A DNA stretch of 64,000 nucleotides from Prunus persica. Lineage: Eukaryota > Streptophyta > Magnoliopsida > Rosales > Rosaceae. Position numbers and translations under genes: made by a program. Each line of letters opens with the position of its first letter. Positions within the stretch are counted from its first letter, which is position 1. Below the pieces are notes generated by a model. That model made no database searches, had not been told where the DNA came from, and saw only the letters and a list, made by a program, of their open reading frames with translations. Positions 36,481 to 49,299 of this stretch are shown one piece after another. The DNA is taken from contig NC_034011.1 of NCBI RefSeq assembly GCF_000346465.2, positions 11,966,129 to 12,030,128 on the forward strand, read 5' to 3'.

Positions 36481-38288
36481 TGTTGAGCCTATTCTTAACA
36501 ACTAAAATGAGTTATTAAAAACAGCAACTTTAATTCTCGCAAGTGTACGAACCGTTTATAATATAGCTTATGTAAATACAAGGTCGATCCCACGGAGAAT
36601 GGTAAGTTGGTTCCAAGTTAAATTACTTAGAATGCTAGAAAAAACAAAGAACAAAGAAACTGACTAACTAGCTAAAGGCAAGGTCGAATTCAACAATGCC
36701 TCTTGCTAATTACTCAAGGTCTAGGACAGAATCCTAGCACCACACACGCACTCGAAATGGGGGGTTTTGTTGTTGAAATGAAAACAAGAAAGTGAAATGA
36801 AAGTGCTCGAAAGTAAACACTGGCAGCAATCAACAAGTTGTGAAACAATGATTCAGAGGTGTTAGAGCCTTGGAATCCACCACTAGTTTTCCTATCCAAG
36901 TTATGAATGCGTAGAAATTGACTCAAGCTTCATCAACAATAGATCATCGCATACAAGCCTATGGCATCTAGGTGCAGGATGCATGATTCTCCTAAGGCAT
37001 GTGATTATGCATGGTATCTACACAACACGTGATCTCTAATGTGCAACCTAAGCATGGTATCTACTTAGAATAAAGCATACAAGAGTCATTAAGCTCCTTG
37101 AGAATATGATAATCACACAAGTCCTAGAACATGGTATCTGTCCTAGTCAACCTATGGTTATTAACCCCTTGAATGATTCTTAGGCCATTCATGTGTTGCT
37201 TGTGAAAGGAGAGTATAATTGGTGAATCTAAACCCCTTCCCAACTTGTGCTAGATGCATAAAATCCTAGTTAGCTACTCCAAGAAAACATACATCAAGCA
37301 CATAATAAACTGAAGATTACCAACTTGATAATAAAAGCAAGGAAATGAATTAACCATAAAATCATCCATAACATAGAATATTCATGACTAGGGCTTCATC
37401 CTAAGCCCTAACTAAATGGATTAGTTAGACATAACTATGAATACAGAAAATAAGAAATACATAGATAGGATAAAGAGAGGAGAAGAACTAGTGATGGCAG
37501 CATGGAAGTTCCCAGGACAGCTCCAAGCTCCCTTCTCTCTTTGTGGTGAATCTGAATGTGTGTATGAGAGTAATGGATGAAGTGAATGTGTGTGTCTCCT
37601 CTCCCCCCTTGAATGAGTGTGCAACTCTCTATTTATAGAGTGCAATTTCGTGCTCCCCTTTGGCTGGTGAAGCACACCTCTCTTAGCTGCTCCCAACTGC
37701 TCCAGCTGCCCATACTTGCCAACTGCTCCAGCTGACAAATACATGCTTTGGTATGGTTTCTCTATGGAAAGCTTGACTTTTGTTCATCTTTCTGAGCTTC
37801 TGAGCTTATTTGACTCCCATGTGTGGCTGCCCATGTGTAGCACATGGGTCTAGGGATGTAGCCACATTAAATCTGATGGCAGCCAACATGACATTTCTGT
37901 GAACTTGGTTCAGTCTTTGACGTGTTGAGGGCTCCAGATTTATCCAAGTGGGCTGAAATTTGGATATGTTATAATAGACACCTATTGGAACAACGTTTAT
38001 GAAGGATGTCTCCTCATCCGACCTCTGTAAGTTACTGAAATGCGGCCTGCAAGATGACCTACGAAACTGGACTGACAAGGAGTGTGGCACAAATTGGTTT
38101 TGTCTTTAAGCTCATATTCCTCTTGTGCCACTCAACCCTTAACATGCATGAATTGTATCAAATGTCATCCCCTTGCTGTCTTAACCTACAAAGCACACAA
38201 ACATAGGTAAGAGACTCAAAATGAAGAGAAGCTAACAAAATTACTAAGGAAAGAAGGCATGCAAATGTGTGAAATTATGAGCTTATCA
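36481..38288 (-). repeat. Athila LTR-A (3' LTR of the outer element)
   Basis: 1808 bp, TG...CA ends. It shares with LTR-C the markers CTCCCCCCTTG, CTCTCTATTTATAG, CATCAACAATAGATCATC and CTAACAAAATTAC, which differ in LTR-B and in the solo LTR. TATA box (sense) at 37630-37637. Confidence 0.93.
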
Positions 38289-38303
38289 AATACCCCCAAA
38301 CTT
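38289..38303 (-). promoter_or_regulatory. Polypurine tract, outer element
   Basis: Sense-strand AAGTTTGGGGGTATT lies directly against the LTR end TGATAAGC, the expected place for plus-strand priming. Confidence 0.8.
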
Positions 38304-39834
38304 AGATTTTGCTAGTCCTCGAGCAAAACAAAATAAAACTACAACTTAGGAAACAGGAAATAAGCAACTAGCCTTCCAAACAATATCCTCAAAGAATCAC
38401 CAACGTATATGGTCCCAAAGAAACACAACAATCACAATCTAAGTTCCACACATGATTCAAAGGTAACCAAAGCTCACAATGACATCCTTAAGTGTAGTGT
38501 GTGAATTCCGAATCAGTACAACACCTGCAACTCAGATAAGTACATGCGCACACACTTAGAGCAAAATCAAGAATTCCGAACCCCATAAGCTCATTATCAA
38601 ATCAGCTCTCCACAGTAATACCATACGATACCAAGGATCAAAAAGACTTTGCATGGGTTGTAATGAGGATTAGGGTAGTGGTTGAATGGGAGAGGGGATA
38701 TGGATATATAACAACATCTTGAGCACAACTAAAGCATAGGTAAGAGCATGAGAGATTACTGAACTTTGTAACAAGCAAGGAACACATACATGAGCATATT
38801 TTCAACATAATTTCAGCACCTTCATATCTGTTTATTTGGCCTAATTTTGTGGCTCTTTACCCTAGATAACCATGATCTTCTCCTTTATAACACCCTAGGG
38901 CCGTGACTACATTGGTCACACTTCATTACCTCGTTTGATTAGTTACCAATACCGCCAAACTTATTTCTTTTCAACACTTGGGTTATGGCACTAATGATTC
39001 ACTTTTGCTCCAAAAACCTTGCATTCTTTATAACTCTCTTTTAAAGATAACTTTAATTGCTCATAGAATAAGTAAGAATCAGAAAACAGAGGTTCATTAT
39101 GGTAGGAATGGTTTACACAAAGAAAGGTTTAACGTAGGCTCAAATGGGTTGACTAGCGATGAATACATGTAGAGGGATGGTCAGAAAAGCTCAAACGGTT
39201 CAAACATGGCCTAAATCACTTCCTAAGCATTGTATGGCAACAAAATGTCTCAAGAGATATTCAAATAAGTTCTAGAGTACGAAACCAAGATCTGAGATAA
39301 GTAGAATTGCATATCCTCTCCAAGTAGCAAGAAATTGGACTAACTCGGCAAAGTGCTCAATAAGTGCAAGGATGGCATGCAAGACAGAGTTCACTCAGAA
39401 CCACACAAAGTCCTTAAACAATAACTATCAATTTCTGAGAAACCATATTAGTATTAGATCCAAGTCTTATCATAGGTGTTTGGAAGGATAACGAAACAAG
39501 ACACAAAATCCTGCGTTTTTGGCCATTAGACACACTCAAAATTTTAAAATTTGACAATTTGAAAGAACATAACTAAATCCTTCCCCCCAAACTTAAATGA
39601 AACATTGTCCTCAATGTTTAGAGTGTAAGAAAAAGCAATGCCACATAAATGAAAGGAAAGAAGACAAGGGAAAGACAAAACCAAAGGTTAGATTTCAGAA
39701 AAACTCCCCTTTGAAGCGATTAGGATGCAAGCAAGTTTCCTCACATATTCTATCTTCTCCTCATCACCTTGGGTTGCCTCCCAAGAAGCACTAAGTTTCA
39801 CGTCTTCAGCCGGACATCCAAACTCTGGTGAGCT
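38289..39834 (-). other. Athila 3' untranslated region, outer element
   Basis: About 1.5 kb between the pol stop and LTR-A with no supported reading frame on the sense strand, so no env-like gene. A terminal polypurine tract (sense AAGTTTGGGGGTATT) abuts the LTR at 38289-38303. A related tract lies at 39583-39593, and a mutated one at 38948-38963. Confidence 0.75.
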
Positions 39835-41670
39835 TTAAGAGAGTGGTGGAGGCTCCTTGAGTGCTTGAGACTCAATATTGGCATCAAAGTTGGCATCGAA
39901 GTAAGGTTTCAACCGATGTCCATTCACCTTGAAGGTGCTGCCATCCTTAATGTTTTGAATCTCCACTGCGCCATGATTAAACACATTAGTAATAACAAAA
40001 GGGCCAATCCACCGAGAACGAAGCTTACCTGGGAAGAGCTTAAGGCGTGAATTGAATAAGAGAACCTTCTGCCCTTTCTCAAATGTCTTCCTAAGAATTT
40101 TCATGTCGTGATATTGCTTTGGTTTCTCCTTGTAAAGCTTCGCATTCTCATACGTTTCATGTCGCAACTCCTCCAGCTCATTGAGTTGAAGCCTCCTCTT
40201 CTCACCAGCAGCTTTCATATCAAAATTGAAGGCCTTGATTGGCCAATAAGCCCTGTGCTCAAGCTCCACTGGTAAGTGACAAGGTTTACCGAAAACAAGT
40301 CTATACGGAGACATACCTATAGGGGTCTTATAAGCAGTCCTATAAGCCCACAATGCATCATCCAAACGCATGGACCAATCCTTCCTTGTGGTGTTCACTG
40401 TCTTTTCAAGTATGTGCTTAATCTCCCTATTGCTTATCTCAACCTACCCACTAGTTTGAGGATGATAGGGTGTTGCTACCTTATGCGTGATTCCATATTT
40501 CTTCAAGAGTGCTGCAAAAGCTTGGTTAACAAAGTGGGAGCCACCATCACTAATGATTGCTCTAGGTGTGCCAAACCTTGTAAAAATATTCCTTTGAAAA
40601 AACTGATCACAACCTTAGCATCATTAGTTCTAGTGGCAATGGCTTCCACCCATTTAGAAACATAATCGACAGCAACTAATATATATTCAAATCCATAAGA
40701 GGTAGGAAAAGGGCCCATGAAATCAATTCCCCAACCATCAAATATATCAATGATTAAGATATTGGTGAGAGGCATCTGATTTCTAGCATGTAAATTACCC
40801 ATCCGTTGGCATCTATCACATGAAGCACAAAAAACATAAGCATCCTTAAAAAGGGTAGGCCAAAAGAAACCTGATTGTAGCACTTTGCTGGCAGTCTTCT
40901 TTGCTCCAAAATGGCCTCCGCATGCTTGGGAGTGACAAAACTCCAGAATGCTCTTAAAATCACCTTCAGGCACACACCTTCGAATTACTTGGTCTGGACA
41001 ATGCTTGAATAGATATGGATCATCCCAAAAGTAGTATCTTGCTTGCTTCCTAAGCTTGTCACGTTGGAACGTAGATAACCCTGTAGGGAGTTCATTAGTG
41101 CACAAATAGTTAACAATATCAGCAAACCAAGGCAATGGATTGAGAGAATTCAAAGCACAAATGGAGAAGAGTTGCTCATCAGGGAAGCTTTCACGCAATG
41201 GCAATGAATCCTCATGTTCGTTAGATACATGCACCAATCTACTCAAGTGATCAGCCACGACATTCTCACTTCCTTTCTTATCTTTTATCTCCAAGTCAAA
41301 CTCTTGCAATAAGAGAATCCATCTAATGAGTCGTGATTTGGCATCCTTCTTAGCTAACAAGTATTTCAATGCTGCATGATCAGTGTAAACAATTACCTTG
41401 TTAGTAATCAAATATGATCTGAACTTCTCTAAAGCAAATATGACAGCTAACAACTCCTTTTCTGTGGTGGAATAGTTGAGTTAGGGATCGTTGAGGGTTC
41501 TACTAGCATAGTAGATGGCATGTGGCTTCTTATCAACTCGCTGTCCCAAAACAGCTCCAACAGCATAATCTGAGGCGTCACACATCAATTCAAAGGGCAA
41601 GCTCCAATCCGGTGGTATAATGATTGGGGCAGTTGTGAGCATCTTCTTCAAAGCATTGAAAGCATTCTCA
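39835..41670 (-). pseudogene. Athila pol, 3' fragment (RNase H and integrase), outer element
   Basis: Sense runs from 41670 down to the stop at 39835-39837. It encodes the RNase H domain ([12 protein letters not shown]), the integrase zinc finger ([10 protein letters not shown]...CASCDRC) and core (WGIDFMGPF, then the DGG and GQVE region) and a C-terminal domain ending near KEPPPLS. It starts abruptly in RNase H because LTR-B interrupts it. Damage: TAA at 41481-41483 in RNase H, a 1-nt loss near 40590 in the integrase core, and TAG at 40444-40446 next to the catalytic Glu. Its C-terminal part is intact, unlike that of the second copy. It is inactive. Confidence 0.9.
41666..41670. repeat. Unpaired putative target duplication of the inner element (TCTCA)
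   Basis: The last five bases of interior A before LTR-B. In the uninterrupted copy the same bases (46853-46857) are followed by CAGTG. No second copy lies after LTR-C, as expected if the far junction was deleted. Confidence 0.5.
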
Positions 41671-43476
41671 TGTTGAGCCTATTCTTAACAACTAAAATGA
41701 GTTATTAAAAACAGAAACTTTAATTCTCGCAAGTGCACGAACCGTTTATAGTATAGCTTATGTAAATACGAGGTCAATCCCACGGAGAATGGTAACTTGG
41801 TTCCAAGTTAAATTACTTAGAATGCTAGAAAAACATAGAACAAAGAAACTGACTAACTAGCTAAAGGCAAGGTCAAATTCAACAATGCCTCTTGCTAATT
41901 ACTCAAGGTCTAGGACAGAATCCTAGCACCACACACGCACTCGAAATGGGGGGTTTTGTTGTTTAAATGAAAATAAGAAAGTGAAATGAAAGTGCTCGAA
42001 TGTAAACACTGGCAGCAATCAACAAGTTGTGAAACAATGATTGAGAGATGTTAGAGCCTTGGAATCCACCACTAGTTTTCCTAATCAAGTTATGAATGCA
42101 TAGAAATTGACTCAAGCTTCATTAACAATAGATTATCGCATACAAGCCTATGGTATCTAGGTGCAGGATGCATGATTCTCCTAAGGCATGTGATTATGCA
42201 TGGTATCTACACAACACGTGATCTCTAATATGCAACCTAAGCATGGTATCTACTTAGAATAAAGCATACAAGAGTCATTAAGCTCCTTGAGAATATGATA
42301 ATCACACAAGTCCTAGAACATGGTATCTGTCCTAGTCAACCTATGGTTATTAACCCCTTGAATGATTCTTAGGCCATTCATGTGTTGCTTGTGAAAGGAG
42401 AGTAGAATTGGTGAATCTAAACCCCTTCCCAACCTGTGCTAGATGCATAAAATCCTAGTTAGCTACTCCAAGAAAACATACATCAAGCACCTAATAAATT
42501 GGAGATTAACGACTTTATAATAAAAGCAAGGAAATCAATTAACTATAAAATCATCCATAACATTGAATATTCATGACTAGGGCTTCATCCTAAGCCCTAA
42601 CTAAATGGATTAGTTAGACATGACTATGAATACAGAAAATAAGAAATACAAAGATAGGACAAAGAGAGGAGAACAACTAGATGATGGCAGCAAGGAAGTT
42701 CCCAGGACAGCTCCAAGCTCCCTTCTCTCTTTGTGGTGAATTTGAATGTGTGTATAAGAGTAATGGATGAAGTGAATGTGTGTGTCTGCCCTCCCTTGAA
42801 TGAGTGTGCAACTCTTTATTTATAGAGTGCAATTTCGTGCTCCCATTTGGCTGGTGAAGCACACCTCTCTTAGCTGCTCCCAACTACTCCAGCTGCCCAT
42901 ACTTGCCAACTGCTCCAGCTGACAAATACATGCTTTGGTATGGTTTCTTTATGGAAAGCTTGACTTTTGTTCATCTTTCTGAGCTTCTGAGCTGATTTGA
43001 CTCCCATGTATGGCTGCCCATGTGTAGCACATGGCTCTAGGGATGTAGCCACATTAAATGTGATGGCAGCCAACATGACATTTCTGTGAACTTGGTTCAG
43101 TCTTTGACGTGTTGAGGGCTCCAGATTTATCCAACTGGGCTGAAATTTGGATATGTTATAATAGACACCCATTGGAACAACTTCTATCAAGGATGTCTCC
43201 TCATCTGACCTGTGTAAGTTACTGAAATGAGGCCTGCAAGATGACCTACGAAACTGGACTGACAAGGAGTGTGGCACAAATTGGTTTTGTCTTTAAGCTC
43301 ATATTCCTCTTGTGCCACTCAGCCCTAAACATGCATGAATTGTATCAAATGTCATCCCCTTGCTGTCTTAACCTACAAAGCACACAAACATAGGTAAGAG
43401 ACTCAAAATAAAGAGAAGCTAAGAAAAATTACTAAGGAAAGAAGGCATGCAAATGTGTGAAATTATGAGCTTATCA
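41671..43476 (-). repeat. Athila LTR-B (3' LTR of the inner element)
   Basis: 1806 bp, TG...CA ends. It carries the subtype markers of the solo LTR (TCTGCCCTCCCTTG, CTTTATTTATAG, CATTAACAATAGATTATC, CTAAGAAAAATTAC), so it is not the original partner of LTR-C. TATA box (sense) at 42817-42824. Confidence 0.93.
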
Positions 43477-43492
43477 AATACCCCCAAACTTA
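43477..43492 (-). promoter_or_regulatory. Polypurine tract, inner element
   Basis: Sense TAAGTTTGGGGGTATT abuts the LTR start TGATAAGC; this is the plus-strand primer site for the inner element. Confidence 0.8.
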
Positions 43493-45021
43493 GATTTTGC
43501 TAGTCCTCGAGCAAAACAAAATAAAACTACAACTTAGGAAACAGGAAATAAGCAACTAGCCTTCCAAACAATATCCTCAAAGAATCACCAACGTATATGG
43601 TCCCAAAGAAACACAACAATCACAATCTAAGTTCCACATATGATTCAAGGGTAACCAAAGCTCACAATGACATCTTTAAGTGTAGTGTGTGAATTACGAA
43701 TCAGTACAACATATGCAACTCAGATAAGTACATGCGCACACACTTAGAGAAAAATCAAGAATTCCGAACCCCATAAGCTCATTATCAAATCAGCTCTCCA
43801 CAGTAATACCATACAATACCAAGGATCAAAAGGACTTTACGAGGGTAGTAATGAGGTTTAGGACAGTGGTTGAATAAAAGAAGGGATATGAGATATACAA
43901 TATTTTGTGCACAATTAAAGCACAGGTAAGAGCATAAGAGATTACTGAACTTTGTAACAAGCAAGGAACACATACATGAGCACATTTTCAACATAATTTC
44001 AGCAGCTTCATATCTGTTTATTTGGCCTAATTTTGTCGCTCTTTACCCTAGATCACCATGATCTTCTCTTTTATAACACCCTAGGGCCGTGACTACATTG
44101 GTCACACTTCATTACCTCTTTTGATTAGTTACCAATACCCCCAAACTTATTTATTTTCAACACTTGGGTTATGGCACTAATGAATCACTTTTGCTCCAAA
44201 AACCTTGCATTCTTTATAACTCTCTTTTGAAGATAACTTTAATTGCTCATAGAATAAGTAAGAATAAGAAAACAGAGGTTCATTATGGTAAGAATGGTTT
44301 ACACAAAGAAAGGCTTAACGTAGGCTCAAATGGGTTGACTAGGGATGAATACATGTAGAGGGATTGTTAGAAAAGCTCAAACGGTTCAAACATGGCCTAA
44401 GTCACTTCCTAAGCATTGTATGGCAACAAAATGTCTCAAGAGATATTCAAATAAGTTCTAGAGTACGAAACCAAGATCTGAGATAAGTAGAATTGCATAT
44501 CCTCTCCAAGTAGCAAGAAATTGGACTCACTCGGCAAAGTGCTCAATAAGTGCAAGGATGGCATGCAAGATAGAGTTAACTCAAAACCACACAAAGTCCT
44601 TAAATAATGACTATCAATTTCTGAGAAACCATATTAGTATTAGATCCAAGTCTTATCATAGGTGTTTGGAAGGATAACGAAACAAGACACAAAATCCTGC
44701 GTTTTTGTCCATTAGACACACTCAAAATTTTAAAATTTGACAATTTGAAAGAACATAACTAAATCCTTCCCCCCAAACTTAAATGAAACATTGTCCTCAA
44801 TGTTTAGAGTGTAAGAAAAAAGCAATGCCACATAAATGAAAGGAAAGAAGACAAGGGAAAGACATAACCAAAGGTTAGATTTCAGAAAAACTCCCCTTTG
44901 AAGCGATTAGGATGCAAGCAAGTTTCCTCACATATTCTATCTTCTCCTCATCACCTTGGGTTGCCTCCCAAGAAGCGCTAAGTTTCACGTCTTCCGCCGG
45001 ACATCCAAACTCTGGTGAGCT
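43477..45021 (-). other. Athila 3' untranslated region, inner element
   Basis: About 1.5 kb with no sense reading frame of note and no env-like gene. It holds three polypurine-like tracts: against the LTR at 43477-43492, an identical 16-mer at 44134-44149, and a C6/G6 version at 44769-44779 shortly after pol. Confidence 0.75.
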
Positions 45022-47575
45022 TTAAGAGAGTGGTGGAGGCTCCTTGAGTGCTTGAGACTCAATATTGGCATCAAAGTTGGCATCGAAGTAAGGTTTCAAC
45101 CGATGTCCATTCACCTTGAAGGTGCTGCCATCCTTAATGTTTTGAATCTCCACTGCGCCATGATTAAACACATTAGTAATAACAAAAGGGCCAATCCACC
45201 GAGAACGAAGCTTACCTGGGAAGAGCTTAAGGCGTGAATTGAATAAGAGAACCTTCTGCCCTTTCTCAAATGTCTTCCTAAGAATTTTCTTGTCGTGATA
45301 TTGCTTGTTTTCTCCTTGTAAAGCTTCGCATTCTCATACGCTTCATGTCGCAACTCCTCCAGCTCATTGAGTTGAAGCCTCCTCTTCTCACCAGCAGCTT
45401 TCATATCAAAATTGAAGGCCTTGATTGGCCAATAAGCCCTGTGCTCAAGCTCTACTGGTAAGTGACAAGGTTTACCGAAAACAAGTCTATACGGAGACAT
45501 ACCTATAGGGGTCTTATAAGCAGTCCTATAAGCCCACAATGCATCATCCAAACGCATGGACCAATCCTTCCTTGTGGTGTTCACTGTCTTTTCAAGTATG
45601 TGCTTAATCTCCCTATTGCTTATCTCAACCTGCCCACTAGTTTGAGGATGATAGGGTGTTGCCACCTTATGCGTGATTCCATATTTCTTCAAGAGTGCTG
45701 CAAAAGCTTGGTTAACAAAGTGGGAGCCACCATCACTAATGATTGCTCTAGGTGTGCCAAACCTTGTAAAAATATTTCCTTTGAGAAAACTGATCACAAC
45801 CTTAGCATCATTAGTTCTAGTGGCAATGGCTTCCACCCATTTAGAAACATAATCGACAGCAACTAATATATATTCAAATCCATAAGAGGTAGGAAAAGGG
45901 CCCATGAAATCAATTCCCCAACCATCAAATATATCAATGATTAAGATATTGGTGAGAGGCATCTGATTTCTAGCATGTAAATTACCCATCCGTTGGCATC
46001 TATCACATGAAGCACAAAAAACATAAGCATCCTTAAAAAGGGTAGGCCAAAAGAAACCTGATTGTAGCACTTTGCTGGCAGTCTTCTTTGCTCCAAAATG
46101 GCCTCCGCATGCGTGGGAGTGACAAAACTCCAGAATGCTCTTAAAATCACCTTCAGGCACACACCTTCGAATTACTTGGTCTGGACAATGCTTGAATAGA
46201 TATGGATCATCCCAAAAGTAGTATCTTGCTTGCTTCCTAAGCTTGTCACGTTGGAACGTAGATAACCCTGTAGGGAGTTCATTAGTGCACAAATAGTTAA
46301 CAATATCAGCAAACCAAGGCAATGGATTGAGAGAATTCAAAGCACAAATGGAGAAGAGTTGCTCATCAGGGAAGCTTTCACGCAATGGCAATGAATCCTC
46401 CTGTTCGTTAGATACATGCACCAATCTACTCAAGTGATCAGCCACGACATTCTCACTTCCTTTCTTATCTTTTATCTCCAAGTCAAACTCTTGCAATAAG
46501 AGAATCCATCTAATGAGTCGTGGTTTGGCATCCTTCTTAGCTAACAAGTATTTCAATGCTGCATGATCAGTGTAAACAATAACCTTGTTAGTAATCAAAT
46601 ATGATCTGAACTTCTCTAAAGCAAATATGACAACTAACAACTCCTTCTCTGTGGTGGAATAGTGTAGTTGGGCATCGTTGAGGGTTCTACTAGCATAGTA
46701 GATGGCATGTGGCTTCTTATCAACTCGCTGTCCCAAAACAGCTCGAACAGCATAATCTGAGGCATCACACATCAATTCAAAAGGCAAGCTCCAATCCGGT
46801 GGTATAATGATTGGGGCAGTTGTGAGCTTCTTCTTCAAAGCATTGAAAGCATTCTCACAGTGTTGATCAAACACAAAATCCATGTCCTTGGCAAGGAGAT
46901 TGCACATAGGCCTTGTAATCTTAGAAAAATCCTTAATGAAACGCCTATAGAAACCTGCATGGCCAAGGAAAGAACGTACTTCTTTGACAGAAGTAGGTGA
47001 GGGCATAGAGGCAATCAAATCAATCTTAGCTTTATCTACCTCAATTCCTTTACTAGAGATGACATGACCAAGAACTATGCCTTGGTTAACCATAAAATGA
47101 CATTTTTCCCAATTAAGCACAAGGTTAGTATGTTCACATCTAGCCAACACCTTGGATAAGTTATGCAAGCATTGATCAAAAGAATCACCAAAGACAGAGA
47201 AGTCATCCATGAATACCTCAATGAACCTTTCTACCATGTCGAAGAAAATGCTCATCATGCACCTTTGAAAAGTGGCTGGGGCGTTACAGAGACCAAAAGG
47301 CATCCTCCTATAAGCGAAAGTGCCAAAGGGACATGTGAAGGTCGTCTTCTCTTGATCCTCTGGGGCTATGGCGATTTGGTTGTAGCCTGAATATCCATCA
47401 AGGAAGCAATAGTGGCTATGCTCAGCTAATCTCTCAAGCATTTGATCAATGAATGGAAGAGGAAAGTGATCTTTGCTTGTCGCTGTGTTGAGCTTCCTAT
47501 AATCAATGCAAACTCTCCAGCCCGTGGTCATCCGTGTAGGTACAAGTTCGTTTGCTTCATTCTTCACCACTGTGA
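45022..47575 (-). pseudogene. Athila pol: reverse transcriptase, RNase H, integrase (inner element)
   Basis: A long open stretch from about 47570 down to 45111, phase-shifted at both ends. RT shows [33 protein letters not shown] and FMDD (47202-47213). RNase H follows with MCDASDYA and YTDHAALK. Integrase has the HHCC finger ([17 protein letters not shown]) and the D, D, E triad (Asp at 45909-45911, Asp at 45732-45734, Glu at 45624-45626). Breaks: a frameshift near 47575-47585 separates it from the upstream protease frame, and a 1-nt loss near 45306-45312, relative to interior A, scrambles the C-terminal domain. RNase H reads AVRAVLG where interior A reads AVGAVLG. It copies and integrates the element in intact relatives. 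Confidence 0.92.
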
Positions 47576-49299
47576 TACCTGACTTCTTGCACTGGGCTCA
47601 CCCATTTACTGTCAGAAATAGGGTAAATAATACCAACATTTAAAAGCTTAATTACCTCTTTCCTTACCACCTCCTTCATGTTCGGATTGAGACGTCTTTG
47701 GGCATCCCTCTTAGGCATTGCATTGTCTTCCAATAATATCTTGTGCATGCACAGTGTTGGGCTTATGCCTTTGATAACTGCAATGCTCCACCCGATTGCA
47801 GTTTTGTGCTCTTTTAGAACTCTCAAAAGCTTCTTTTCATCATTTGATCCGAGATGTGAGGCAATGATAACAGGTAGAGTCTCATTTTCACCTAAATAAG
47901 CATATTTAAGGTGTTTTGGCAATTGCTTTAATTCCAACTCTGGTGCCTGCACAATAGAAGGTAAAACCTTATTAGTAGGTGGGGGTAATGATTCAAATTG
48001 GTTTGCATACCTCTTTCCAATTTCTATGTAGCTATCCATGCTGCAAACAAGCTCAAGAAGTAAAGGAGAGATCACAGCCTCTAAGCTGTCCACTTCTTCT
48101 TTCCTTATGCTTTTTGTGATGCATGCTTCAATGGGCTCCAAATAACTCATTGGCAGTGCTTCTTTCACCATAGTATCAATTGCATCAAGATGGAAAACTT
48201 CATGCTCATCACTTGGAAACTTGGAGGCTTCAAACACTTTGAATGCTATTGTCTCATCAAACACATTCATGGTCAATGTACCCTTCTTCACATCAATAAT
48301 AGCACCGGCAGTTGCCATGAATGGCCGACCTAGAATGAGTGGTAACTGATTGTCATGAATTGGTGCTTCTTCCATCTCCAACACCAAGAAATCTGCTGGC
48401 AAAATTAGCTCTTCCACTTTCACCAAAACATCTTCTAGAATGCCCTTAGCGTACCTAATAGTTCTATCTGCCAATTGAATGCTCACAGATGTGGCTTGTA
48501 ACTCACCAAGGTTAAGTTTCTCATAAACATGATATGGCATAAGATTTATAGAAGCACCAAGATCAAGCAAAGCTTTTTGAAACTTAAAATCACCAACTAT
48601 GCAAGGTATAGAAAACGAACCTAGATCCTTTAGCTTTGGAGGCAGCTTTCTTTGTAACACTGCACTTACCTCTTCACTCAATGCAACTTGTTCATGCTCT
48701 TTGAATCTCCTCTTGTTAGTGCATAGATCCTTCAAAAATTTTGCATACTTTGGAATCTGAGTAATGGCATTGAGCAATGGGATGTTGATTTGCACCTTCT
48801 TGAATGTTTCCATTATCTCATCCAAGCCTTGATCTTTCTTTGACTTTGATAACCTGCTGGGAAAGGGTGCAATAGGACTAAAAGCATTAGTTGAAATTGG
48901 AACTTGATTAGCATTAGATGATACCTTAGGGCTTGTGCTCTTTCCAGGACCATTGATGGACTGTTTGTTGGAAGCTGTGGGCTGCCCATGTGGTGGCTGA
49001 ATGATCTCCACAGGTTCTCCATCTTCTTGCTCTTCATTGGCATCTCCAACCTTATTATCAACTTGTTTACCACTTCTCAAGATGTGTACTGCTTTAGCAT
49101 GCTCTTGATGCCTTGGATTCACCTCCGTTTGGCTTGGGAAAGTTCCGAATGCTCTATTGCTCATGGAGGATGCAATCTGCCCAACTTGCACTTCTAGTTT
49201 GTTCACTGCATTTTGAAGGTTCTGATTGGTTTGCATCTGTTGCCCCATGAACTTCTTGAACATGTCTTGCAATTCTCTCATTTGATCACCCCTTTGCTC
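47557..49299 (-). pseudogene. Athila gag C-terminus, aspartic protease and start of RT (inner complex)
   Basis: Continues the gag phase after one stop codon. The first 170 residues are a Gln-rich gag tail and Pro/Ser-rich linker. The protease active site DLGAS lies at 48550-48564 (residue about 240 counted from the Met codon at 49281), followed by INLMP and later LILGRPF, typical of Athila proteases. The frame reaches the first RT residues ([15 protein letters not shown]) and is then lost by a short deletion near 47575-47585. The protease would process Gag-Pol. The domain looks intact but is cut off from gag and from RT. Confidence 0.88.

Noticed and set aside
45462..45866. 134-codon plus-strand frame over the Athila integrase (also 40276-40665)
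   Set aside because: It is antisense to conserved integrase motifs; it is open by chance and present in both copies because the copies are related.
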